Positions 1 through 7,752 of a DNA stretch of 64,000 nucleotides are shown here, piece after piece. Location: the NCBI GenBank assembly GCA_020638465.1, contig JACKIM010000002.1:1860001-1924000 (forward strand). The letters run 5' to 3'. Position numbers and translations under genes: made by a program. This DNA is from Geminicoccaceae bacterium. Lineage in GTDB: Bacteria > Pseudomonadota > Alphaproteobacteria > Geminicoccales > Geminicoccaceae. The notes below the pieces were generated by a model. That model was not told the origin of the DNA. It saw nothing but the letters and a program-made list of their open reading frames with translations, and did no database searches. How positions within the stretch are numbered: the first letter of the stretch is position 1; every line of letters begins with the position of its first letter.

Positions 1-954
1 CCGTTCTCGACCCTTCCGGGCTATGGAATCGACTACTGGCCGGTGGATGCGAAACTGATCCAGGTGGACATCAACCCCGACCGGATCGGCCTGACCAAGC
101 CCGTCGATATCGGCATCATCGGCGATGCGCGCATGGTGGCGGAGCAGATCCTCGACCGCCTGGCGGCGGATGCCGGCGATGCAGGGCGCGACGAGCGCCG
201 TCATCTCGTCGCCCACACGAAATCGGCCTGGGCACAGGAACTTACCTCGCTCGACCATGAAGACGACGATCCCGGCACCAGCTGGAACGAGCGTTCACGC
301 GGCCGTCAGCCGGAACTGATGAGCCCGCGCATGGCCTGGCGTGCCATCCAGTCGGCACTGCCGGCCGACGCCATCATTTCCTCCGACATCGGCAACAATT
401 GCGCTATCGGGAACGCCTACCCGACGTTCGAGGAGGGCCGCAAATATCTGGCGCCCGGCCTGTTCGGCCCCTGCGGCTACGGTTTCCCCTCGATCATCGG
501 CGCGAAGATCGGCCGGCCCGACATGCCGGTGGTGGGCTTTGCCGGCGATGGCGCGTTCGGCATCTCGATGAACGAGATGACCTCCTGTGGCCGCGAAGGC
601 TGGCCCGCCGTCACCATGGTTGTCTTCCGCAACTTCCAGTGGGGAGCGGAAAAGCGCAACACGACATTATGGTACGATGACAATTTCGTTGGCACCGAGC
701 TGAACCTGAACGTGACCTATGCGGGAATTGCGCGGTCCTGCGGCTTCGAAGGCGTCAGGGTCCAGACCATGGAGGATCTCTCGCAGGCCCTGCGCAAGGC
801 GGTCGAAGCGCAGATGAACGACGGGAAGACCACCCTCATCGAGGTCATTCTCAATCAGGAATTGGGGGAGCCCTTCCGCCGGGATGCCATGAAGAAGCCC
901 ACGGTCGTGGCCGGGATCGATCCCGCCGACATGCGCCAGCAGAAAGGGGCCTGA
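1..954 (+). CDS. xsc: Sulfoacetaldehyde acetyltransferase, 3' part (5' end outside window)
   Basis: The reading frame is open from base 1, so about 317 C-terminal residues are present of a family that is usually near 590. The thiamine-diphosphate enzyme splits sulfoacetaldehyde with phosphate into acetyl phosphate and sulfite in taurine and sulfonate breakdown, in the cytoplasm. The ThDP-binding domain is visible: GDGAFGISMNEM near base 545, followed about 27 residues later by the FRNFQWG asparagine region. The end GEPFRRDAMKKP is typical of Xsc rather than acetolactate synthase. No downstream gene (such as pta) belongs to the pathway; hemN follows after a regulatory gap, so the partner genes would lie upstream of the window. 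Family assignment is confident; substrate is inferred from the family. Confidence 0.88.
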   Translation, partial: PFSTLPGYGIDYWPVDAKLIQVDINPDRIGLTKPVDIGIIGDARMVAEQILDRLAADAGDAGRDERRHLVAHTKSAWAQELTSLDHEDDDPGTSWNERSRGRQPELMSPRMAWRAIQSALPADAIISSDIGNNCAIGNAYPTFEEGRKYLAPGLFGPCGYGFPSIIGAKIGRPDMPVVGFAGDGAFGISMNEMTSCGREGWPAVTMVVFRNFQWGAEKRNTTLWYDDNFVGTELNLNVTYAGIARSCGFEGVRVQTMEDLSQALRKAVEAQMNDGKTTLIEVILNQELGEPFRRDAMKKPTVVAGIDPADMRQQKGA

Positions 955-1002
955 ACGGGCGCCCGGCACCGCGGGATGCATTGACCGGGATCGTCCGGAA
1001 AG

Positions 1003-1016
1003 TTGATCCCGATCAA
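1003..1016. promoter_or_regulatory. FNR/FnrL-type box upstream of hemN
   Basis: TTGATCCCGATCAA is a perfect match to the TTGAT-N4-ATCAA consensus for FNR-family oxygen sensors. It is centred about 72 bases before the chosen hemN start, in the gap after xsc. Oxygen-independent HemN is a classic FNR target in alphaproteobacteria, so motif and gene support each other. The promoter hexamers cannot be fixed from sequence alone. Confidence 0.75.
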
Positions 1017-1081
1017 TGCACGGCCTGCCCGCCGTCCGGCAGATCATGCAGGGGTCAACCGGTCAGGAGCGGAAGCAGTCC

Positions 1082-2434
1082 ATGCGCGAGGAACTCGTTC
1101 GCCTGTTCGAGAATGCCCGTGTTCCGCGTTATACGAGCTATCCGACCGCACCGCATTTCAGCGGCGATGTCGGAGCGGAAGACTACGGGCGGTGGCTGGA
1201 AGAGTTGGACGCGCGACACCGCGTGTCGCTCTATTTTCACGTACCGTTCTGTCACCAGTTATGCTGGTATTGCGGATGCAACACCACGGTCACCCATAAC
1301 CGCGAGCGGATCATCGACTATACGGACCGGATGGCCCGCGAACTCGACCTCCTCGAAGCAAGGCTGCACAGCCGCCTGAAGCTCACCCATCTGCACTGGG
1401 GCGGGGGAACGCCAACCACCGCCGGTGCCGAAGGCATCCTTAGCCTGATGACCAGGGCGCGCGAGATCTTCGACTTCGACAACGATGCCGAAATCGCCAT
1501 AGAGATCGACCCGCGGTCGTTTTCCGCCGACGATATCGGAATGCTCGCTCAGTCGGGCTTCAATCGGGTCAGCATCGGTGTCCAGACCTTCGATTCCACG
1601 GTCCAGCAGGCAATCAACCGCATGCAGGATTTCGCCTGCGTGAAGACGGCGGTCGACGGCCTGCGCTCGGCGGGCATAGGGCGCATTTCCATGGACCTGC
1701 TCTATGGCCTTCCGCATCAGACCGTGGACACGCTGGAGCGGACCGTTTCCCGCGTGCTCGAATTTCGCCCGGATCGGATCGCCCTTTTCGGATATGCCCA
1801 CCTGCCCGCTCGGATCCGTCACCAGCGCATGATCGACGAAAGCGCGCTTGCGGACCCGACCGGTCGCGCCGCCCAATACGAGGCCGTGGGCGATATGCTG
1901 TCACGGGCCGGTTACGTGGCCATCGGTCTCGACCATTTCGCCCTGCCGGGCGACAGCATGGCCATCGCCGCACGGAACGGCACGCTCCACCGCAATTTTC
2001 AGGGCTACACCACCGATGCGGCCGATGCACTGATCGGAGTCGGGGCGTCGTCCATCGGCAGCCTTCCGCAAGGTTACGTGCAGAACCATGTGCGCACGGA
2101 CGAGTATCGTCAGTCCATCGAGGCCGGTCGCCTGCCGGTGGCGCGCGGCCTGCGTCTTGATGCGCAGATGCGCCTCGACCGGGCGATCATCGAGCGAATC
2201 ATGTGCGATGGCGCTGTCGATCTTCGACAACTGGCGGAAGGCTCCGGCCTGCCCGACCATGCCGCTGAGCCGAATGCCGCCGTCATGGGCCGTCTCCACG
2301 AACTGGGTATTGTCCGGCGGGAGGGAACCCGCCTTGAGGTTACCCGGGAATGCCGCCCGCTTCTGAGGCTGGTCGCGGCATCGTTCGACCGCTTTCTCGA
2401 TCCCTCTGGCGACCGTCACGCGGCGGCGATCTGA
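1082..2434 (+). CDS. hemN: Oxygen-independent coproporphyrinogen III dehydrogenase (radical SAM)
   Basis: HemN converts coproporphyrinogen III to protoporphyrinogen IX without oxygen in heme synthesis, using S-adenosylmethionine and a 4Fe-4S cluster. The cluster motif CHQLCWYCGC (CxxxCxxC plus the extra HemN cysteine) lies near residue 60, the HemN-typical YFHVPFCH just before it, and WGGGTPT further on. The 450-residue length fits the family. The ATG at 1082 was chosen because AGGAG lies at 1065-1069 and the protein then opens with MREELVRLFENARVPRYTSYPTA, as in homologues. An upstream in-frame ATG at 1016 would overlap the FNR box. The 3' end overlaps the convergent lipid kinase gene by 19 bases. 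Confidence 0.93.
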   Translation: MREELVRLFENARVPRYTSYPTAPHFSGDVGAEDYGRWLEELDARHRVSLYFHVPFCHQLCWYCGCNTTVTHNRERIIDYTDRMARELDLLEARLHSRLKLTHLHWGGGTPTTAGAEGILSLMTRAREIFDFDNDAEIAIEIDPRSFSADDIGMLAQSGFNRVSIGVQTFDSTVQQAINRMQDFACVKTAVDGLRSAGIGRISMDLLYGLPHQTVDTLERTVSRVLEFRPDRIALFGYAHLPARIRHQRMIDESALADPTGRAAQYEAVGDMLSRAGYVAIGLDHFALPGDSMAIAARNGTLHRNFQGYTTDAADALIGVGASSIGSLPQGYVQNHVRTDEYRQSIEAGRLPVARGLRLDAQMRLDRAIIERIMCDGAVDLRQLAEGSGLPDHAAEPNAAVMGRLHELGIVRREGTRLEVTRECRPLLRLVAASFDRFLDPSGDRHAAAI

Positions 2435-3354
2435 TCCGGGCCGGAAACGTCCAGTACCGCCGAATCGGCCGGCACCATCATGGTCAGCGCGCCCGGACGG
2501 CATGACAGGTCGAGCGGTGTGCTCTCCACCTCCTCGCCATCGGCCGTGGCCGGCATCGGCTTTTTTGTCTCGATGCGGATGGAGGCGCCCGCGATCCGGA
2601 GAATGTCGGGATTGTCGTCCCGTCCCAGCATCAGCGACGGCAGGAGCCTGAGATAGCGAAGCGGCGTCGCCGCGCGCACTGCATAGAGATGCAGCAGCCC
2701 GTCGTCGATCGTGGCGTCCTCGTGGGCCGGAAGTCCGCCACCATGGTATCGACCGTTGACCACGCCGATATGCAGCAGTCGAGCGCTCGCGCGCTTGCCG
2801 TCACAGGTGATCTCGGCCTGAAAGTACTCGCGATCGAGCATCGTCTGGATGATGGCACGAGGATAGTTGAACACGCCCAGAAGCTGCTTGTCGGTCGCTT
2901 CATGGGTCCTGCGCACCTGCGGCCCCAGGCCGAGCGTCACCGCGTTGAAGTACAGGCGGCCATTGACCACCCCCATATCGATGGGCCGGGCGACGCCATG
3001 CGCGATCACCGCCACGGCATCATCGAGATTGGCCGGTATGCCCAGCGACCGGGCGAGATCGTTGGCCGTGCCCAGCGGCAACAACCCCACCGTGCGTTTC
3101 GCATCCAGGAGAGACTGCGCAACCGTTGCAATCGTCCCATCGCCACCGCCGACAACGATGATGTCGTGTTTGCTCGCCGCGATCGCGGCCCGCATCGCGT
3201 CGGGACTGTCGATCGACGGTTCATCGACGATCAGCCGTTCCCGTTTCAGCAGATCAGCAGCCCGCGCGGCTCCCGCCTGCCCCGACCGCGCCGCCGGATT
3301 GACGAGCAGGAGACACGTGCGATCCCGATCCCTGGATGTGCGGGTTTGCGGCAT
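2416..3354 (-). CDS. Diacylglycerol/lipid kinase family protein (YegS/DagK type)
   Basis: A 312-residue soluble protein of the diacylglycerol kinase catalytic (DAGK_cat) family, which phosphorylates lipid hydroxyl groups with ATP at the membrane face. Visible motifs are LLLVNPAARSG at the N-terminus, the nucleotide-binding VVGGGDGT near residue 80 and PLGTANDLARSLGIP after it, all in the family order. The ATG at 3354 follows GAGGA seven bases upstream. It is preceded on the same strand by the DUF4112 gene, whose stop lies 10 bases away, so the two are probably one transcript. The actual lipid substrate is not readable; diacylglycerol, phosphatidylglycerol or sphingoid bases are all possible in this family. 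Confidence 0.85.
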   Translation of the reverse strand: MPQTRTSRDRDRTCLLLVNPAARSGQAGAARAADLLKRERLIVDEPSIDSPDAMRAAIAASKHDIIVVGGGDGTIATVAQSLLDAKRTVGLLPLGTANDLARSLGIPANLDDAVAVIAHGVARPIDMGVVNGRLYFNAVTLGLGPQVRRTHEATDKQLLGVFNYPRAIIQTMLDREYFQAEITCDGKRASARLLHIGVVNGRYHGGGLPAHEDATIDDGLLHLYAVRAATPLRYLRLLPSLMLGRDDNPDILRIAGASIRIETKKPMPATADGEEVESTPLDLSCRPGALTMMVPADSAVLDVSGPDQIAAA

Positions 3355-3364
3355 GATGAAATCC

Positions 3365-3781
3365 TCAGCCCTGCATAACGGCTCCACCGATCCCTATCGG
3401 CCTTTCGACCTTGCCCTGCCCGTGCAGTTCGGCGAGCAGCAGGTGGATGTTGCGGCGATGACTCCTGAAACCGAAATCGAGCAGGTCGCCCACCAGCGGA
3501 ACGATGCCCACGGCCCAGTCGAGGCCGATATTGCCCACCATCCTCGCCAGCGTCCGCTTGCGCACGCCGAGCCGCAACGCCTCGCCGACGATATAGGCGC
3601 CGATCGCCGCCGTCATCGTGTCGCCGATACCGGGAACCAGGCCGATCAGGCCGTCCAGTCCGAAACGGAAATTGGTACCGGGTACCCGGAAGCGATCATC
3701 CAGCAACCCGGCCAGACCGACCAGGCGTTGTACGGTATCCGAATGGACCCCGGGCGTCTTCGAAAGGTTCGATTGAGACAT
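3365..3781 (-). CDS. DUF4112 domain protein
   Basis: A 138-residue protein with the DUF4112 pattern: LVGLAGLLDDRFRVPGTNFRFG, then GLIGLVPGIGD, a hydrophobic stretch, and a second glycine-rich GIVPLVGDLLD segment followed by basic residues. Two hydrophobic segments suggest a small membrane-associated protein. The function of the family is unknown. The start at 3781 was chosen over an upstream one because the family opens near this point and AGGGA lies eight bases upstream. It is cotranscribed with the lipid kinase (10 base gap), which fits a membrane-related role, but that is inference. Confidence 0.8.
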   Translation of the reverse strand: MSQSNLSKTPGVHSDTVQRLVGLAGLLDDRFRVPGTNFRFGLDGLIGLVPGIGDTMTAAIGAYIVGEALRLGVRKRTLARMVGNIGLDWAVGIVPLVGDLLDFGFRSHRRNIHLLLAELHGQGKVERPIGIGGAVMQG

Positions 3782-3827
3782 TTCGCGATCCCTGTTGTCC
3801 GCCGATCCAGCGTCCGCGACAATCCGG

Positions 3828-3856
3828 TATATTTGCGCGAATGGACCCGGTTGCAA
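3828..3856 (-). promoter_or_regulatory. Possible sigma-70 promoter for the DUF4112-lipid kinase pair
   Basis: Read on the minus strand, TTGCAA (3851-3856) and AATATA (3828-3833) are separated by 17 bases and lie about 45 bases before the DUF4112 start. Both hexamers are imperfect, so this is a weak call resting on position and on local AT content. Confidence 0.25.
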
Positions 3857-3920
3857 TATGCGGACATGGCCGCGGGCCGAAGAAATGCAGGCCGATATGC
3901 CCTGTCCGTCGCGATATCCT

Positions 3921-5543
3921 TCAGTTCGCGACGATCTCGCCTTCGGTTGCCTTGATCTCGAAGGCAGCGGCCATCAGCGCCCGTGTGTAGTCCTGTTGCG
4001 GAGCTTCGAAGATCTGGCGCGCCGCCCCCTGTTCCACGATGCGACCGCCACGCATGACCAGCACCTCATGGCTCATGGCACGCACGACGCGCAAATCGTG
4101 GCTGATGAAGATATAGGCAAGGTCGTGCCTGCGCTGGAGGTCGCGAAGAAGGTCGACGATCTGGGCCTGAACGGACATGTCAAGGGCAGAGGTCGGCTCG
4201 TCGAGGACCACCAGACGCGGCTTGAGGACCATGGCACGCGCAATCGAGATGCGCTGGCGCTGGCCGCCGGAGAACTCGTGCGGATAGCGGTCCTGGCCGG
4301 ACGGATCGAGACCGACTTCCTCAAGGATGCCGGCAATCAGCTTGCGGCGGCCATCGGCCCCCTCGCCGATACCGTGCAGCTTGAGCCCCTCCTCGATGAT
4401 CTGGGCCACCGACATCCGCGGGCTCAGGCTGCCATAAGGGTCCTGGAAGACGATCTGCATCTCGCTGCGCAACGGACGCATGCGGCTCCATGACCAGTCC
4501 TCGATGTCCCTGCCGTCGAAACGGATGCGGCCGGTACTGGAGATCAGGCGCAGGAGTGCCAGACCAAGCGTGGTCTTGCCGGAACCGCTCTCGCCGACGA
4601 CACCGACGGTCTGCCCCCGGCGCACATCGAGGCTGATGCCGTCGACGGCCTTGACATGGCCGACCGTACGCCTGAACAGGCCGCGCTGGATGGGGAAATG
4701 GACCTTCACGTCACGGCCTTCGAGAATGGGCGGAACGGTTGGGTCGAAGGTCGGCGGCAGGCCCTTCGGCTCGGCCGCGAGAAGATGCTGCGTGTAGGCA
4801 TGTCGCGGATGGTCGAAGATATCGGCCGTGGGACCGTGTTCGACGATCCGGCCATCGGTCATGACACAGACGCGGTGGGCGACACGGCGAACGATGGTAA
4901 GATCGTGGGTGATGAGCAGCACGGCCATGGCCATGCGCTGCTGCAGATCGGCAATCAGCCGAAGGATCTGCGCCTGAACGGTGACGTCAAGTGCGGTGGT
5001 CGGCTCGTCGGCGATCAGCAGGTCAGGCTCGTTGGCCAGTGCCATGGCAATCATCACCCGCTGCCGCTGGCCGCCGGACAACTGGTGCGGATAGGACTGA
5101 AGGCGGCTGGTCGCATCCTTGATCTGCACGAGTTCCAGCAGCTCCAGCGCTCGGTCGCGTGCCGCGCGGCCGCCGAGCCCGCGGTGCAGCAGCAGGACCT
5201 CGGCAATCTGGCGCTCGACGGTGTGCAAGGGGTTGAGCGAAGTCATCGGCTCCTGGAAGATCATGCCGATGCGGTTGCCGCGCACGGTGCGCAGGAAACG
5301 GTCGTCGCGCCCGATGAGTTCCTCACCGTCGATCGTGATGCTGCCCGAGGGATGCCGCGCCCGGGGGTAGGGCAGCAGTTGCAGGACGGAAAGGGCGGTC
5401 ACCGACTTGCCCGAGCCGCTTTCGCCCACCAGCGCAACGGTCTCGCCCTTGTCGATGGAAAAGGAGACATTGCGGACCGCCTCGATCTCGCGTCCCTCGA
5501 CGGCGAAATTGACGGACAGGTCCCGGACGTCGAGCAGGCTCAT
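3921..5543 (-). CDS. yejF: Microcin C/oligopeptide-type ABC transporter ATPase, duplicated
   Basis: A 540-residue double ATPase of the YejABEF importer, which takes up peptides and peptide-nucleotide antibiotics such as microcin C in enterics. The first domain has Walker A GESGSGKS at residues 40-47, signature LSGGQRQRV and LLIADEPTTALD. The second has GESGSGKTTLG, FSGGQRQRI and VVLDEPTSALD, each followed by a switch histidine. Length matches E. coli YejF (about 529). The start overlaps the end of yejE by 4 bases (ATGA type), so translation is probably coupled. Gene order yejA-B-E-F on the minus strand is the standard one. Confidence 0.93.
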   Translation of the reverse strand: MSLLDVRDLSVNFAVEGREIEAVRNVSFSIDKGETVALVGESGSGKSVTALSVLQLLPYPRARHPSGSITIDGEELIGRDDRFLRTVRGNRIGMIFQEPMTSLNPLHTVERQIAEVLLLHRGLGGRAARDRALELLELVQIKDATSRLQSYPHQLSGGQRQRVMIAMALANEPDLLIADEPTTALDVTVQAQILRLIADLQQRMAMAVLLITHDLTIVRRVAHRVCVMTDGRIVEHGPTADIFDHPRHAYTQHLLAAEPKGLPPTFDPTVPPILEGRDVKVHFPIQRGLFRRTVGHVKAVDGISLDVRRGQTVGVVGESGSGKTTLGLALLRLISSTGRIRFDGRDIEDWSWSRMRPLRSEMQIVFQDPYGSLSPRMSVAQIIEEGLKLHGIGEGADGRRKLIAGILEEVGLDPSGQDRYPHEFSGGQRQRISIARAMVLKPRLVVLDEPTSALDMSVQAQIVDLLRDLQRRHDLAYIFISHDLRVVRAMSHEVLVMRGGRIVEQGAARQIFEAPQQDYTRALMAAAFEIKATEGEIVAN

Positions 5544-6634
5544 TGAAACGTCTTTCGCGGATCGAAGGCATCGCGGACCGCCTCGCCGATGAAGATCAGC
5601 AGCGACAGCATGAGCGCCAGCACGGCAAAGCCGGTGATGGCAAGCCAGGGCGCGTGGAGGTTCGACTTGCCCTGCGCCAGCAGCTCGCCCAGCGACGGCG
5701 AACCCGGCGGCATGCCGAAACCGAGGAAATCGAGCGAGGTGAGCGTGGTGATGGAGCCATTGAGGATGAAGGGCATGAACGTCAGCGTGGAAACCATCGC
5801 ATTGGGGAGCACATGGCGGATCATGATGGTGACATTGCCCACGCCCAGCGCCCGCGCCGCCCGCACGAAATCGAGATTCCGCGCGCGCAGGAATTCCGCA
5901 CGGACGACATCGACCAGCGACATCCAGCTGAACAGCAGCATGAGGATGAGCAGCGACCAGAAACCCGGAATGATGACGCTCGACATGATGATGAGCAGAT
6001 AGAGGGTCGGCAGCCCCGACCAGACCTCCATGAAGCGCTGCATGCCGAGGTCGACCCAGCCGCCGAAATAGCCCTGCACCGCACCGGCCGCGATGCCGAC
6101 CATCGAGGAGACGAGGGTGAGCACGAGCCCGAACAGGACCGAGATGCGGAAGCCGTAGATCACCCGCGCCATGACATCGCGGGCCTGGTCGTCGGTACCC
6201 AGCCAGTTCCTCCACGAGGGCGGCGCGGGGGACGGGCGGTCGAGATCCTTGATGATGGTGTCGTAGCTGTAGGGAATGACCGGCCAGACCGCCCAGCCCT
6301 TCTCGTCGATCAGTTCCATGACGAACGGATCGTTGTAATCCGCCTCGGTGGGGAAATCCCCGCCGAAAGTCGTTTCCGGATAGGAGACGAGAAAGGGAGT
6401 GTAGAAACTCCCATCATAGCGGACAAGCAGCGGCTTGTCGTTGGCGATCAGTTCGGCGAACAGGGTGAGCACGAAGACGACGGCAAAGATCCACAGCGAA
6501 ACATGGCCGCGGCGATTGGCCTTGAAATTGGCGAGCCTTCGCGCATTCAGCGGTGACAGGCGCAAGGGGATGCCCAGCAGCCGCTGCGTTTCCCGTGCGG
6601 GCTTCAGGCTGCCCGCTCTCGATGCGGCGCTCAC
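5540..6634 (-). CDS. yejE: ABC transporter permease YejE
   Basis: A 364-residue inner-membrane permease with an N-terminal transmembrane segment, a long periplasmic loop (roughly residues 65-140) and a C-terminal five-helix permease core. The permease-ATPase coupling loop is seen as RAARALGVGNVTIMIRHVLPN. The WLGTDDQARDVMARVIYGFR segment before the core is typical of the DppC/YejE branch. It overlaps yejB by 4 bases at its start and yejF by 4 bases at its end. It is the second permease of the heterodimeric channel. Confidence 0.93.
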   Translation of the reverse strand: MSAASRAGSLKPARETQRLLGIPLRLSPLNARRLANFKANRRGHVSLWIFAVVFVLTLFAELIANDKPLLVRYDGSFYTPFLVSYPETTFGGDFPTEADYNDPFVMELIDEKGWAVWPVIPYSYDTIIKDLDRPSPAPPSWRNWLGTDDQARDVMARVIYGFRISVLFGLVLTLVSSMVGIAAGAVQGYFGGWVDLGMQRFMEVWSGLPTLYLLIIMSSVIIPGFWSLLILMLLFSWMSLVDVVRAEFLRARNLDFVRAARALGVGNVTIMIRHVLPNAMVSTLTFMPFILNGSITTLTSLDFLGFGMPPGSPSLGELLAQGKSNLHAPWLAITGFAVLALMLSLLIFIGEAVRDAFDPRKTFQ

Positions 6635-7752
6635 TGCGCCCCCCTGCTGTCGAAGTCGATACGCGGATCGACCAGCACATAGGTGAAATCGGAGATGATC
6701 TTCAGCAGAAGGCCGATGAGGGTGAAGATGTACAGCGTGGCGAACATCACCGGGTAGTCGCGGTTGATCGCGGCCTCGTATCCGAGCAGCCCCAGCCCGT
6801 CGAGCGAGAAGATCACCTCGACCAGCAGCGATCCGGTGAACAGGATGCCGATGAAGGCGGCGGGAAAGCCGGCGATGACGATGAGCATGGCGTTGCGGAA
6901 GACATGGCCGTAGAGCACCTGCCGCTCGCTGAGCCCCTTGGCCCGGGCGGTGATGACATACTGCTTGTTGATCTCCTCGACGAAGCTGTTCTTGGTCAGC
7001 ATCGTCAGCCCGGCGAAGGCGCCGATCATCAGCGAGGTGATCGGCAGGACCATGTGCCAGAGATAATCGGCAATGAGCTGACCCCAGCCCATCTGCCTCC
7101 AGTTCTCCGATACCAGACCGCGCAGCGGAAACCAGTCGAGATAGGTGCCGCCGGCAAAGACGACGATGAGCAGGATGGCGAAGAGGAACCCGGGAATGGC
7201 GTTGCCAACGATGATGACGGCACTGGTCCAGATATCGAAGGTCGAGCCGTCGCGCACCGCCTTGCGGATGCCCAGCGGGATGGAAATCAGGTAGGTGAGC
7301 AGCGTCGTCCAGATCCCCAGAGAAATCGAAACCGGGAGTTTCTCGACGATGAGATCGATGACAGAGGTGTCACGAAAGAAGCTCTTGCCGAAATCGAACC
7401 TCAGATAGCGGCCGATCATCCCGGTGAACTGCTGCCAGAGCGGCTTGTCGAATCCGTACATGCGCTCAAGTTCGGCGATGAACTCCGGCGGAAGGCCGCG
7501 CGCACCGCGATATTTGCCCTGCACATTGCCGGACGACTGGCTTCGCTGTTGCGCCTCCTGCCCCTGCGCGCCAAGATCGCCGCGGTCGCCTTCCAGCCGT
7601 GCCGTCGCCGAAATGCTCGTGCCCTGCAACCGGGCGATCATCTGTTCCACCGGACCGCCCGGGGCGGCCTGGATGATGACGAAGTTGAGCACCATGATCC
7701 CCAGCAGCGTGGGGATCACCAGCAGCAGGCGGCGAAGGAGATAGGCGGCCAT
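6631..7752 (-). CDS. yejB: ABC transporter permease YejB
   Basis: A 373-residue DppB-type permease. The first transmembrane helix starts at MAAYLLRRLLLVIPTLLGI and is followed by the APGGPVEQM segment characteristic of this branch; the coupling loop is RAKGLSERQVLYGHVFRNA near the C-terminal third. The ATG at 7752 shares its A with the yejA stop codon (TGATG), which supports this start over an upstream in-frame codon. A charged, glutamine-rich insertion (around residues 50-90) is longer than in E. coli YejB and lies in the periplasmic loop. Confidence 0.92.
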   Translation of the reverse strand: MAAYLLRRLLLVIPTLLGIMVLNFVIIQAAPGGPVEQMIARLQGTSISATARLEGDRGDLGAQGQEAQQRSQSSGNVQGKYRGARGLPPEFIAELERMYGFDKPLWQQFTGMIGRYLRFDFGKSFFRDTSVIDLIVEKLPVSISLGIWTTLLTYLISIPLGIRKAVRDGSTFDIWTSAVIIVGNAIPGFLFAILLIVVFAGGTYLDWFPLRGLVSENWRQMGWGQLIADYLWHMVLPITSLMIGAFAGLTMLTKNSFVEEINKQYVITARAKGLSERQVLYGHVFRNAMLIVIAGFPAAFIGILFTGSLLVEVIFSLDGLGLLGYEAAINRDYPVMFATLYIFTLIGLLLKIISDFTYVLVDPRIDFDSRGAQ

